From Incurvaria masculella (taxonomy: Eukaryota > Arthropoda > Insecta > Lepidoptera > Incurvariidae), in assembly GCA_946894095.1 (NCBI GenBank), contig OX335644.1, positions 18,023,595-18,087,594 of the forward strand: 64,000 nt of DNA, written 5' to 3'. Numbering within the stretch: position 1 is the first letter of the stretch; each line of letters begins with the position of its first letter. The notes below the pieces were generated by a model. That model saw nothing but the letters and a program-made list of their open reading frames with translations, was not told the DNA's origin and did no database searches. The translations under genes and the position numbers were made by a program. Below are positions 35,129 to 45,500 of the stretch, piece after piece.

Positions 35129-35560
35129 AGGGTTCCGTCCCTCAAAAGGAAAAAAGTAACCCTTACAGAATCACTTCGTGGCCCGTCTGTCTGTTTGTCC
35201 AGACGCTTTTTCTCAGAAACGCGTCTGGTACTTGAAATTAATATCAAATCCTTAGGTGTATGTTCCCTTGAAACTGTGAAAAAACTTACGGCCCGTTCCC
35301 ACCAACCTCCAGCTACAAAAATCCCAAAGTAACATTTTGGCCATGTAACCCAAAGTTACTTTTCGAATTTCAAGTAACTGTAGGTGGTTTAAACTGGGGT
35401 TAGTCAGGCAACGCCATAAAAAATACTGCCATTTATGCCGCCTATTTTGACACTCGCAAATAATTAAATATAAACCTAAAGGGTACTTCCTCGTTACTTC
35501 CCGTTGACTTAGTAATATGCAATTTGGCTAGAAGCAGGGTCTCACAGCACAAGTTAAGGA
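35129..35560 (+). mobile_element. AAAGGGTTCCGTCCCTCAAAAGG repeat, split
   Basis: 35129-35290 (GGGTTCCGTCCCTCAAAAGG, GTCTGTCTGTTTGTCC, ACTTGAAATTAATATCAAATC) and 35475-35560 (AGGGTACTTCC, CCCGTTGACTTAGTAATATG) look like two parts of one common repeat. About 180 bp of other sequence (CGTTCCCACCAACCTCC, matched by inverse AGGTGGTTTAAACTGGGG) sits between them and may itself be an insertion. Confidence 0.5.
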
Positions 35561-35918
35561 AAACATCCTAAACCGTTAATTTGTCTGGAGCTCTCGTGCC
35601 CGAGTCAGATGCACAACTGACCGTTTTTTTAACTCTTTTAGCTCTATTCAGAGTGGGCGGACTAATTTTAGTACGCGTTTTAAGGTCGGATAAACCAGTT
35701 TTTGTATGGTTAGTCCGGTGCTAATCTCGTGCTAAGTTTTGACAGAGCCTCTCTGAAAATGACTTCCAGTTTTTTAACTTTTTGTAACTAGCTCAGAACT
35801 TTGTGATCTGTGAACTCTACATATTAAGAAAAAACCTACGAAACATGTATGCTGCTTTCTTTAAACCATAATAATAGTTAGCTAGAATCGAAGGTGTCAC
35901 GGTTAAATCTACATATAT
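35561..35918. other. No gene seen
   Basis: 35640-35750 contains GTGGGCGGACTAATTTTAG and TGGTTAGTCCGGTGCTAATC, a loose inverted pair suggesting a decayed MITE. Confidence 0.35.
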
Positions 35919-36047
35919 GAATTTGAGTTTCAGCGACATCAACATTTGAAGCATTGTAATTTTAAAAATAATCTGACAACGCTTTTGGTTGATTACGATT
36001 ACAAATGCTTCAAATGTAGGTAGATGTCGCTGAAACTCAAATTAATG
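35919..36047. repeat. Foldback repeat, ~50-bp arms
   Basis: AATTTGAGTTTCAGCGACATC at 35920 is inverted as GATGTCGCTGAAACTCAAATT ending near 36045; CATTTGAAGCATT and AATGCTTCAAATG continue the pairing inward. Small MITE or inverted duplication. Confidence 0.75.
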
Positions 36048-36100
36048 AGATAACGGTAATGTCGTATCCATTAAATACATAAAGATATCAGCATATTTGT

Positions 36101-36492
36101 CAGCCTCGGTGGCCCAGTGGCGCGACACTTCGGCGATCGCTCTCCGAAGTTAAGCAACGCTGGGTCCGGTCTGGTCTTGGATGGGTGACCATTCGACCGT
36201 TGAGAGAGGCTGGCCGTGGTTCGGATTCCACGTTAAGCTGTAGGTCCCCTTCCTTACTTACTAGGTGGTAGGGTTTATCCCGCCCGGGTTGGTACCATCG
36301 CATTGGATGAACGATGGTCGAAGCGGCAATGAAAATTGTCCGTGTTTTCCATCCAGTTCAATGTAGCCGTGCAATATAAGGAAGGTCCTGGCATGGCACC
36401 TAGTTCCCATGTGGTGTGTTGGGCTAATACCATGAACAGAACTTGTGGTATTAGCCATCCATGTCGAGTCACATAAAAAAAAAAAAAAAATC
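36101..36492 (+). mobile_element. 5S-rRNA-headed SINE, copy 2
   Basis: Same structure as 22052-22440: GTGGCCCAGTGGCGCG start, 5S-like CCGAAGTTAAGCAACG ... CTTGGATGGGTGACC at 36132-36190, shared SINE body and tail, and a long A-tail at 36475-36490. The long intact A-tail argues for a recent insertion. Confidence 0.85.
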
Positions 36493-37529
36493 TACATACA
36501 TTTATTCTTCCAACGATACATAAAAAATATTTCATTTAACATTTCCTTATAGGAAAAGGCTTATTTAATTGTCTATGGTTATATGCTCGCAATGTTTACA
36601 TCCAAGCAAATAAATACGTTAAGTTTGCATACTACTCTCTTATTGTTTTCAGTAAAGAGGTCTGCTCCCAATATCTCTTCTTTTTAATGTACAAGACTGG
36701 AAATTATAGTTACAATACCGTAACTACGGTACGCACGCCAATGCTGGGCGGAAGGCGCGCGAAGGCTGCGCGCGCAGGGTGCTTTCGACCTGCCATTACA
36801 TAGGTGTAGTCGGGTGGTCTGGATGCGTTATGTCATCACCTCTGCATCCGATTCGATTGGATTGGGCTGAGGTTGCCGATGGGCTGCGAAGTGGGGGTGA
36901 ACGGTAAGGGTAGCAGGCGAACCCTTTCATGTTATGTTAAGGCAAGAGAAACATAGAACTGAAAATAAACATATTAGAAACGAAATAAGTACAAAATCAA
37001 AAGCGTACGTAGCGTAAAATCAATGAACGTACCATTTTTTTGTATTTCGAAATATATTGTGGAATGAATTTCGATAAGGAAATCGATCTCGATTTCGTAG
37101 CATTTTTAAATTTAGAACATGTAACGGTTGCGCGTGCACATGGTTCAATTCGTTTGTTCAAATTCGAACTATATGTGCACCCCGCTTTCATTGGAGCGTC
37201 ATCGGTCAAGCATCAAATAAAAGCGCGTGCATCGGTGTTCCAGTACTAACAAGTCACGCATTGTAGCCTAAAGTAAAACCAAACTTAAATCAAAACGGAA
37301 TTACGAAGAAAAAAAAAACACAATTAAAAGCATTTTGTCTCACAACTACTATTGGGCTAAAATCGACCCAATATGCATAAGAAACAATGTCGTTTGGGAC
37401 TTTGCACATGGGCAAATAAGTTTACATTTATTTTTGTCTACATGAAATGTAGTAAAATTTATTGGGTTTTCTTTTATCGCGGGAGCTTCCTGTCAGTTTT
37501 TTCCTGCACAAACACTATAAAAAAACTAA
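36493..37529. other. No gene seen; GC-rich patch at 36728-36930
   Basis: 36728-36790 (GCGGAAGGCGCGCGAAGGCTG) and the G-rich run to 36930 stand out but match nothing known to me. 36985-37250 has two opposed frames that mirror each other, without family resemblance. Confidence 0.35.
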
Positions 37530-38183
37530 TTTAACAAAAAAAATAACCGACTTCAAAGGAAAATCACTAAAAAGTAAAAAATAATTTTCATTTTTGTAGT
37601 TACGATTTCTGTAATTTTTTGAGTCGGCGTCAGCCGGGCACCCGCTGCGCCAATCAAGAGAACCTAACCTAACCTAACCTAACCTAACCTAACCTTGGCT
37701 GACACCGACTCAAAAAATTACAGAAATCGTAACTACAAAAATGAAAATTATTTTTTACTTTTTAGTGATTTTCCTTTGAAGTCGGTTATTTTTTTTGTTA
37801 AATTTGTTTTTTTATTTGTTTATTTTTAGTGAATCTGAAGTAAACTTACTAATTTGTACACGTCCTTTCCAATAAAAAAAGAATCACCGAAATCGGTTGG
37901 CGTTATATTGAGTTATTCGTCCATTTGTCGCGCACATCTTAATACAAATTTAAGACTTTTATGATTTTCTCATGGATATCATTGTCAGAACTTAACCAAA
38001 TTAAAATGGGACCACTTGGGAAGCACTAGCTATCATTTAAAAAAATAATCATCAAAATCGGTTCACCCAGGCAAAAGTTATGAGGTAACAAACATAAAAA
38101 AAAAAAAAACAAAAAACCAAAAAAAAAAAAAAAAAACATACAGACGAATTGATAACCTCCTCCTTTTTTTGAAGTCGGTTAAA
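37530..38183 (+). mobile_element. AACCGACTTCAAA-family element, copy 1
   Basis: A ~110-bp inverted-repeat core (37530-37639 and 37694-37802), with AACCGACTTCAAAGG at its outer edges, is followed by the family middle (GTGAATCTGAAG, AATCACCGAAATCGGTTGG) and the end CCTCCTCCTTTTTTTGAAGTCGGTTAA. The core loop carries seven AACCT units at 37661-37695. No coding capacity. The family is very common in Lepidoptera by recall. Confidence 0.8.
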
Positions 38184-38387
38184 AACTCATGCTAAACTAA
38201 ATATATCTTGTGCTTAAGCTAAAGTACACAATAGATATTAGCACTTGCTTTAAATAAGATTTGAAAATGTGTTGGTTTTTAAACCTAAAAATACGTAGAC
38301 GGAAAAGCAACATTACCGTTAAAAACACAATACATACCCTGCCTTAGCCGTATTTTTCAGGGTAACACGAGGGGTAAAAAAATTATA

Positions 38388-38941
38388 CAAAAAAAATAAC
38401 CGACTTCAAAGAAAAAGCACTAAAAAGTTTGATAAATTTTAGCTAAATTTTTTGGGTCGGTGTCAGCCAAGGTAGCCAAGGTTCTCTTGATTGGCGCAGC
38501 GCGTGCCGGCTGACGCCGACTCAAAAAATAACAAAAATCGTAACTACAAAAATGGCAATTATTTTTACTTTTTAGTGCTTTTTCTTTGAAGTCGGTTATT
38601 TTTTTTGTTTATTTTTAGTGAATCTGAAGTACACTTACTAATTTGTACACGTCCTTTCCAATAAAAAAAGAATCACCGAAATCGGTTGGCGTTATATTGA
38701 GTTATTCGTCCATTTGTCGCGCAATCTTAATACAAATTTAAGACTTATATGATTTTCTCATCGATATCATTGTCAGAACTTAACAAAATTAAAATGGAAC
38801 CACTTGGGAAGCACTAGCTTTCATTAAAAAAAATAATCATCAAAATCGGTTCACCCAGGCAAAAGTTATGAGGTAACAAACATTAAAAAAAAACATACAG
38901 ACGAATTGATAACCTCCTCCTTTTTTGAAGTCGGTTAAAAA
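38388..38941 (+). mobile_element. AACCGACTTCAAA-family element, copy 2
   Basis: Same order as copy 1 and lying in direct orientation 200 bp downstream. Its core loop (GGTAGCCAAGGTTCTCTTGATTGG) is in the opposite orientation to copy 1 and lacks the AACCT run. Ends TTTTTTGAAGTCGGTTAA. Confidence 0.8.
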
Positions 38942-38996
38942 GAACAGAGAAATGAAATATGGAGCAATCGGTTGATAGTCTTATAATCTATATTTT

Positions 38997-39307
38997 TTTA
39001 ACCGACTTCAAAAAAAAGGAGGAGTTTCTCAATTTGTCGGAATATTTTTTTTTTACATAGTGCTTCAATAATTAAAACTACATATGAAGACCCTTTGGTT
39101 GCTGCCAATAGTATTGGTAATATCGTAATGATGTTACTATAGTACCTCATATATGTACATGCATTTGCGAATATTATTTTCAGAGGTAAAATTCTACCGC
39201 GATCTTGTGACGCGTACTAAGGTAAAGTGCGGGTTCCGGCACGTAACAAAAAAAAAAAACATACAGACGAATTGATAACCTCCTCCTTTTTTGAAGTCGG
39301 TTAAAAA
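38997..39307. mobile_element. AACCGACTTCAAA-family element, short derivative
   Basis: Both edges are family termini (TTTAACCGACTTCAAAAAAA at left; GAAGTCGGTTAAAAA at right, preceded by CATACAGACGAATTGATAACC). The ~200-bp middle is unrelated to copies 1-2. Confidence 0.65.
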
Positions 39308-39363
39308 TAACACAAGTGGGTTTAAAGCATTTATTTCGGGGCAATTAGTAAAATGCGACTAAG

Positions 39364-39545
39364 GCATTCGTAGTCGTTGGTTCGGATTTCACGTAAAACT
39401 GTGACTTTACTACTAAGCGGTAGGGTTGATCCTGACCGGGTTGGTATCATCGCATGGAATAACATATGTCGTAAGCGGCAATGAAAATTGTTCATCCAGA
39501 TCGATGTAAACTTACAATAATGGATGTTCTTGGGAGGTAACTCAA
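39364..39545 (+). mobile_element. Diverged SINE body
   Basis: GGTTCGGATTTCACGTAAAACTG, GCGGTAGGGTTGATCC, GGGTTGGTATCATCGCATGG, GCGGCAATGAAAATTG in family order; head and A-tail absent. Confidence 0.65.
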
Positions 39546-40496
39546 CGACCGATGAGGCGCCGGTTGACGACAGCACACCAAAAAACCCTAACCTAGCCTG
39601 GATGCAGATCTAAAGGGTGGTTGTCTTTCTACTCAAAGTTCCGCCGGTGTCTGCTAGGCTGACGGAACTGCCACAGATTGCAAGCTCTATCGCACTTCAC
39701 GTTTGGCACTAAACACACTACTATTTACAGCGCATTCCGATTTGAACTATAATCGATTACACTGCTAAAAGCTTACACGAGCGTCCCGAATCAGATTGCA
39801 CGCTCAAATCAGTAAGCATTGCAAACGATTCGGACCGTTTGTGAACGCGCTTACGGAAACAAAACAACAAACATGAAACAAATGACATTAGCGCTCGTAG
39901 TTCACCTCAAATTTGAATTTTATCAATTGCTCTAAGCTGAACTTGAACTTTGAACTGAAGGACATTCAACCGTTTGTGAAAAAACACGGTGGAAAGACGA
40001 TGATTACTCTTTACAAACGTAAAAAAGTGACATTGACAGTTCCACACACGGTGCCCTACCTCCGAAGATTGCGCACTGTGTGTGTACAGCATTGCGTGAC
40101 GCAGCGCTAACTTTATACCGTTCACGGGACTCCATTTTGAGGGCTGTAAGCGCGAATCGGACCAGTTTTAAGCGTGCTTTTAGTAACGATGGTTCAAATC
40201 GGACCGCGACCTTAGCCGGCACTGCCAAAGCATACCACGACATCTTCTTTTGAAGGCTTTCAAAATCTCTTCTTCTAAGGTTGCTGTCTTAGGCATAGAC
40301 CACTTCTCCCGGAAAATCGACCTGTCACAGCATCTCTCTAATGTTTTTGGCAACTGACATTTCCATACAGCCGCCATGTTAACTAAACAAGGGCCATGAA
40401 AAGCGTTGGGTTTGTATCATAACAGCAGTGTAGTATTAGCCATTTATATCCAGCTATTTATTAATGTTCTTAAGCGGGGCTTACGCGAACAAATTT
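39546..40496. other. No gene confirmed; SINE-tail scrap at 40390-40460
   Basis: 39690-40200 has several short inverted matches (for example ATCGGACCAGTTTTAAGCG and GCTAAAAGC) suggesting a decayed DNA element. 40392-40458 resembles a SINE tail (GGGCCATGAAAAGCG, TAGTATTAGCCATTTATATCC). Minus-strand frames near 40.0-40.4 kb are unrecognised. Confidence 0.35.
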
Positions 40497-41185
40497 TGAA
40501 GAAAGATAACTTTTAAATACCTTTCTTAAACCCGACGTTTCGAAAGGAGTTGCATCCATCGTGGTCACGGGAGAACTGAAGCAGCTCGCCTTCGCCACCG
40601 AGTAGTTTGTGCAGTTTCTCCAACTAACCTCACATTTATATTTAAGTCATTGCTAGGGATGTCCCTACACACAACACTGATCACATCGACAGGTTTTTCA
40701 GCACTCGAACCACTGTTTCTATGCGCAATAAATTGACTGATTACCGGATTCCATGCCGTAGATAATTTGTATCCATCTTCCCTATTGAATTTTTTATGTT
40801 TTTTAATCTCAATAGCTTCACGTACAATTCGTGGATAGTAATGACGCTCGGTGGAGAGGATTTTTGGGTCATGGAGCTCGATCCAATGGTTTGTTCCGGT
40901 GTCAATAATGTGCTCGGCGATGGCTGATTTGTCCAACTGACGATTTCTTACAGCTGTAATATGTTCCTTGACCCGTTCGGAAATGGTGCGTTTAGTTTGG
41001 CCAATGTACGAACTTTCACAACTGCAATCAATCTTATATACGCCAGGTGTCTGTAATGGAATAACATCTTTGGGTGAGCGTACGTGTTTAGCCATTTTGG
41101 AGAACGGAGAACAGCTAATCTATGTACATAAAAACAATAAACGGCTGCTGCACATCTCGATGCCCAAGTCGAACTGTATCACATG
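40497..41185 (-). mobile_element. 3' end of a Penelope-like retroelement
   Basis: Minus-strand fragment with the GIY-YIG endonuclease region, then a 3' segment containing ATGCAACTCCTTTCGAAACGTCGGGTTTAAG, a signature I associate with arthropod Penelope-like elements (fewer than 20 bases of it are essential: GAAACGTCGGG). The element is 5'-truncated: reading backwards past 41120 gives a broken frame and no reverse transcriptase motifs before similarity fades near 41185. Confidence 0.8.
40565..41119 (-). pseudogene. GIY-YIG endonuclease domain of a Penelope-like element (truncated)
   Basis: In the parent element this domain nicks DNA for target-primed reverse transcription and is fused C-terminally to the reverse transcriptase. 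From the first Met (41095), 176 codons are open to a TGA at 40565-40567; the same frame extends upstream as far as a TAG at 41120-41122. Visible are GVYKIDCSC at residues 18-26, SYIGQTKR at 29-36, RVKEH at 41-45, the VREAIEIKKH helix at 91-100 carrying a candidate catalytic Glu, and FNREDGYKLSTAWNPVI at 103-119, with the Asn expected in the family. C24/C26 fit the Cys pair typical of Penelope endonucleases. The core is surprisingly intact, but without the RT the piece cannot act as a full element. A host gene is unlikely because the flanking 3' signature is transposon-like. Confidence 0.8.
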
Positions 41186-41845
41186 ATAGGCCCCCCAACT
41201 CGGCGCCCTGCCATCTCGGATTATGGTCGGATCTCGCTAATTCATACATTATTCACGGGACAGGTCCCCCGTGTCGAGTTCGACACATGCGAACAGTGGG
41301 GTAGGCCTATATTGGACCATTCTGTTTCTCGTTACTGAATAGTATTTGCAACAGAATTTCGTGCTATGTACTTGGGCGGCGCAAACCTTTCTAATGTATA
41401 ATTGATTACGTTTTCGACAGCAACACGTTGTGCAATTAGAATGAATTTGATAAACAAATTATTGTCATCCTTTTTTCTGCACATCACGGCAATTTTTCAG
41501 AGGCAAGACGCATTTTTTTACGTAATTTGGCATGGATGGCTACTGGAATGATACTAGAGTCTGTTCTATACGTTAGTTTACACACACACAAATTGATGCA
41601 ATTAACTCTGTGAAAGACATCAATTATAAGAAACTATGAGAAACAATTCAACACTTCACAAGTATGCACTACTGTTAACGATACCCAAAGGTAGACTGGT
41701 AGAGAATGCCTCTGGTATTAAGTTGTATCTTTGTCTCGAATATGTTTTTAGTGCAATAAACATGTATCAATAAATAAATAAGTATCTACTTGACATCAAG
41801 TAATTAATGCATTTTTTTATTTTTCCTAAAAAACCCACGCACAAG
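41186..41845. other. No gene seen
   Basis: 41196-41310 is GC-richer (CAGGTCCCCCGTGTCGAG) and unassigned; the rest is AT-rich. Confidence 0.4.
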
Positions 41846-41968
41846 AAACCGCATTCCCCTAGGAATTAGGTACCTTTCCTTTATTAGCACGGCCATGGAT
41901 AAATTATTAGTGCACGGCTACATTGAACTGAATTGCAAACAGGGCAATTTTTCACTGTACAATGGTAT
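41846..41968 (-). mobile_element. SINE, tail-side half split by the LTR element
   Basis: Minus-strand SINE sequence (CCGCATTCCCCTAGGAATTAGG, CGGCTACATTGAACTG, GGGCAATTTTTCA) runs up to the target duplication GTAT and resumes after the retrotransposon at 47053. Confidence 0.7.
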
Positions 41969-42500
41969 TGTTACGAGCGCGCCCCGCTGCGAAGACATAG
42001 CGCTGATACACTACCAAAGTGCGCCAAATGGTTCCTTCGAATTTCAGTAGATGGCGCTACTTATCTTATTGCATTGCGCAGGCTATCGCATCACTGTCGT
42101 CCCATATAAAGTGACGCCTCGTCCAGCTGACTTCAGAAACAAATCTCGGACATTCTAGTAATGTCTCGAGGGAGATTGTTCTCGACTGCTGCCCTACATG
42201 GGCGCCTAGAAATCGGTGGAGTGTTCTGGAAAGAAGCTCCACCGATATAAAAGGCGCCCAAGGCGCTGAGGGCGGCAGTCTATTTTTGGAAGCGAAGTGA
42301 GCGACAACAAGCGATATAGAAGTGCAGTGAACTAGCTCTGAAGTGAATCAGTGAAGTGAGTGATATAGTTTGTAAATTAGTGTTTGAATTAACCTAGTGT
42401 GAAATTGTATTTGTGAGTTTGCTTGTGAATTTTTTGAAATAAAGGAAGAGTGTTGAATATTGGTGTTTTCTTCTCTAATCTGCTCCCTACCCGCGTAACA
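41969..42500 (+). repeat. 5' LTR
   Basis: 532 bp. TATAAAAG at 42246-42253 is the likely promoter TATA box and AATAAA at 42438-42443 the poly(A) signal (used in the 3' LTR). CAGTAGATGGCGCTAC at 42045 is a CTCF-core-like motif. 42184-42280 can form a two-step stem: GACTGCTGCCCT/AGGGCGGCAGTC outside, then GGGCGCCT/AGGCGCCC and ATCGGTGGAG/CTCCACCGAT. Confidence 0.95.
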
Positions 42501-42502
42501 AT

Positions 42503-42521
42503 TGGTGTCAGAAGTGGGATT
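42503..42521 (+). promoter_or_regulatory. tRNA-Leu-type primer-binding site
   Basis: TGGTGTCAGAAGTGGGATT begins two bases after the 5' LTR and, from memory of insect tRNA-Leu, complements its 3' end (…AATCCCACTTCTGACA plus CCA) over 19 bases. Alternative Leu isoacceptors cannot be separated from this alone. Confidence 0.75.
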
Positions 42522-42525
42522 AGAG

Positions 42526-45500
42526 ATGCCGATTACACCGAGAGAAGACCAGGAAGGCGTGAGGACCAGGAGCCAGACGGCAGCCGACACAACACCGGCC
42601 GAGGATGCAGCAGCCTCAGGAACTCAAGAATTCGAGAGCCATCAATTAATGACGCAAACTCCTGCCTTGGACTTGAACGCATTGATGACCTTCATGCAAG
42701 AACAGGCCCGCCGTCAAGAGGAGCAGATGCAAGAACAGGCCCGCCGTCAAGAAGAACAGGCCCGCCGTCAAGAGGAGCAGATGCATGAACAGGCCCGCCG
42801 TCAAGAGGAGCAGGCGCAGGAACATGCTCGCCGTCAGGAGGAGCAGCAGCAAGAACTGATGTGGGCCGTTAGGGAATCCAATGCCAAAATAAAGGAGAAG
42901 CTTGATGAGGTCAACTCTAAGATCGAAGAGCAAGACCAAACTCTCGGGCGCCATGAAGAGCGACTGAACGGGCTTGAGTCAAAGATATCCGAAGAAATGG
43001 AGAAAATCAAGACCTGTGGAGTAACTGTATCTTCATCTGCAACAGCAGGAGCAAGATTTAAGGTTCCTCCTTTCGATGGTTTGACATCCTGGGCCGCTTA
43101 CAAACTTCAGTTTGAATCAGTGGTTATTGCAAATGGATGGAATGAGAACCAAGCACGAACTGCTTTGACCTTAGGACTTCGGGACAAGGCACTCCATGTT
43201 CTCGAGGCTTTAGGTCCCCGAATCACCTATGACGGACTTTTAGAAGCCCCGAAAGTCACAATTTCGCAGGCATGTACTGGAAACAGCCTGCTCGTTGAAG
43301 GGCAAGTGAACGGGATACAATGCAACTTGACCTTGGATACCGGAGCATCCCGTGCAATCATTAAGTCAAAAACCTTCGGCCGCGTAATATGGAATCGTCG
43401 CCAGTATTTCAATGGTTGCAGGCTTCAGACAGCTACCGGCCAGCACATACCCGTTTATGGAGAGATAGAAGTAACAATTAAAATTGGATGTAAGACTTAT
43501 CGTCATACCGCCGTTTTAGCAGATATAATCGATGATTGCATTCTAGGTTTAGACTTTATGAGAACTAACAACTGTAAAGTAGATGTGGCAAATGGCGTGC
43601 TCATATGTGGCAAAGAAGAAGTTTCCTGGCTACGCAAATGTGATGAAATTTCCTCAGATAAATTGAACACAGGGAGATCTAAAGTGTCCACTCTTTTGGA
43701 AGAAAGCAGACGGGACCTGACTGTTGATGATTTCAAGAAAGCAACAAATCTACTTATGCGATATTCAGACATCTTCTCTTCGCACGACGGAGACATTGGG
43801 AGAACAAGCATGGTTAAGCACCGCATCGACACAGGAGATGCTCTTCCAATACGTCAGAGGCCACGCCGCGTTCCCGTAGCTAAAGAAGAAGAAGTTCAGA
43901 GAATGATAGCGGACATGCAGAAAAATAATGTTATAGAGACTTCATCAAGTCCATGGTGTTCACCCGTAGTTCTGGTAAAGAAGAAAGATGGCAGCAACAG
44001 ATTTTGTGTGGACTATCGACGTTTAAATGATGTAACGAAAAAGGACAGCTATCCAATTCCTAGAATTGATGACACGCTGGATACATTGAGTGGCATGAAG
44101 TGGTTCACAACCCTGGACCTGAAGAGCGGCTACTGGCAGGTGGAAATCGACAACAAAGACAAAGAGAAGACAGCGTTTACGACAGGGCATGGGCTGTGGC
44201 AATTCAAAGTGATGCCGTTTGGACTTTGTAATGCTCCCGCAACCTTCGAGAGGCTTATGGAACGAGTACTTTTTGGGCTGATCGGGGAAGCTTGTCTGGT
44301 GTACTTGGACGATATAATCATATTAGGGCGGACATTTGACGAGCACATCAAGAATTTGGAGAATGTTTTGAGCAAGATTCGCCAAGCTAACCTTAAACTA
44401 AGTGGCAAGAAGTGTTCTTTCTTCAAGCGTCAGGTTAGCTATTTGGGTCACGTTATCTCCGGAAATGGCATCCAAACTGACCCAAAGAAGATCGAAGCCG
44501 TACAGGAGTGGCCAATTCCAAAGGATAAGACTGAAGTTCGTGCCTTTTTAGGACTGTGCTCATATTACCGCCGTTTTGTCCGAAACTTCTCCGAGATTGC
44601 TAAGCCTCTGCATCGACTTACAGAAGATAAGCGTCAATTCAATTGGGACGAGGACTGCGCAAATTCGTTTCAAGAACTTAAGCAACATCTCTGTAACACT
44701 CCAATCTTGGGCTACCCCGAAGCCGATAAAGAGTTCATAGTCGACACAGACGCAAGTAATACCGGAATCGGCGGTGTACTCTCACAACGTCATGGGGACA
44801 AGGAGATCGTTATTGGTTATTTCAGCAAATCCCTTTCAAAACCAGAACGGAACTATTGTGTGACAAGACGAGAGCTTCTAGCAGTAGTGAAGACTTTGCA
44901 GCATTTCAACAAGTATCTTCTCGGCCGAAGATTCCGCTTGAGGACTGACCACGCTGCTTTGAAATGGCTGCTTCAGTTTAAGAATCCAGAAGGGCAGGTT
45001 GCACGTTGGCTGGAACAGCTCCAAGAGTATCAGTTCGATACAGAGCATCGGAGTGGTAAAACCCATGGAAATGCTGACGCTTTGTCTCGTCGACCCTGCC
45101 CAGAAGAGTGTAAGCACTGCATCAGGGAAGAGATAAAGGAGACCGTTCATTTAAAGGCCATCCGAACGGATAACATCAGCGAAGAATGGAGCAATGAAAA
45201 CATGAAGCTAGCCCAGGAGGGGGACGATGATCTGATGCCCATTATTCACTGGAAGAGAGCAGGAGAGACAAAGCCAGAATGGAGAGATATTTCTGCAATG
45301 AGCACAGCGACTAAAAGTTACTGGGCGCAGTGGTCGAGCCTGGTACTTCATGACGGAATATTGTACAGAAAATGGGAAACACCTAACGGAAAGGATACTT
45401 CTCTGCAATTAGTCATCCCCAGATCTAAGATTAAAGAAGTTCTTCAATGCCTGCACGATGGAACTTCAGGTGGACATTTGGGAATAAAGAAAACTCTCCT

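Noticed and set aside
36132..36190. 5S rRNA gene
   Set aside because: Only the internal region matches; the 5' and 3' stem-forming ends of 5S are missing and a SINE body follows.
40497..40640. Hammerhead ribozyme in the Penelope-like 3' end
   Set aside because: GAAACGTC is present on the minus strand, but no CUGAUGA-type core could be found at the right distance.
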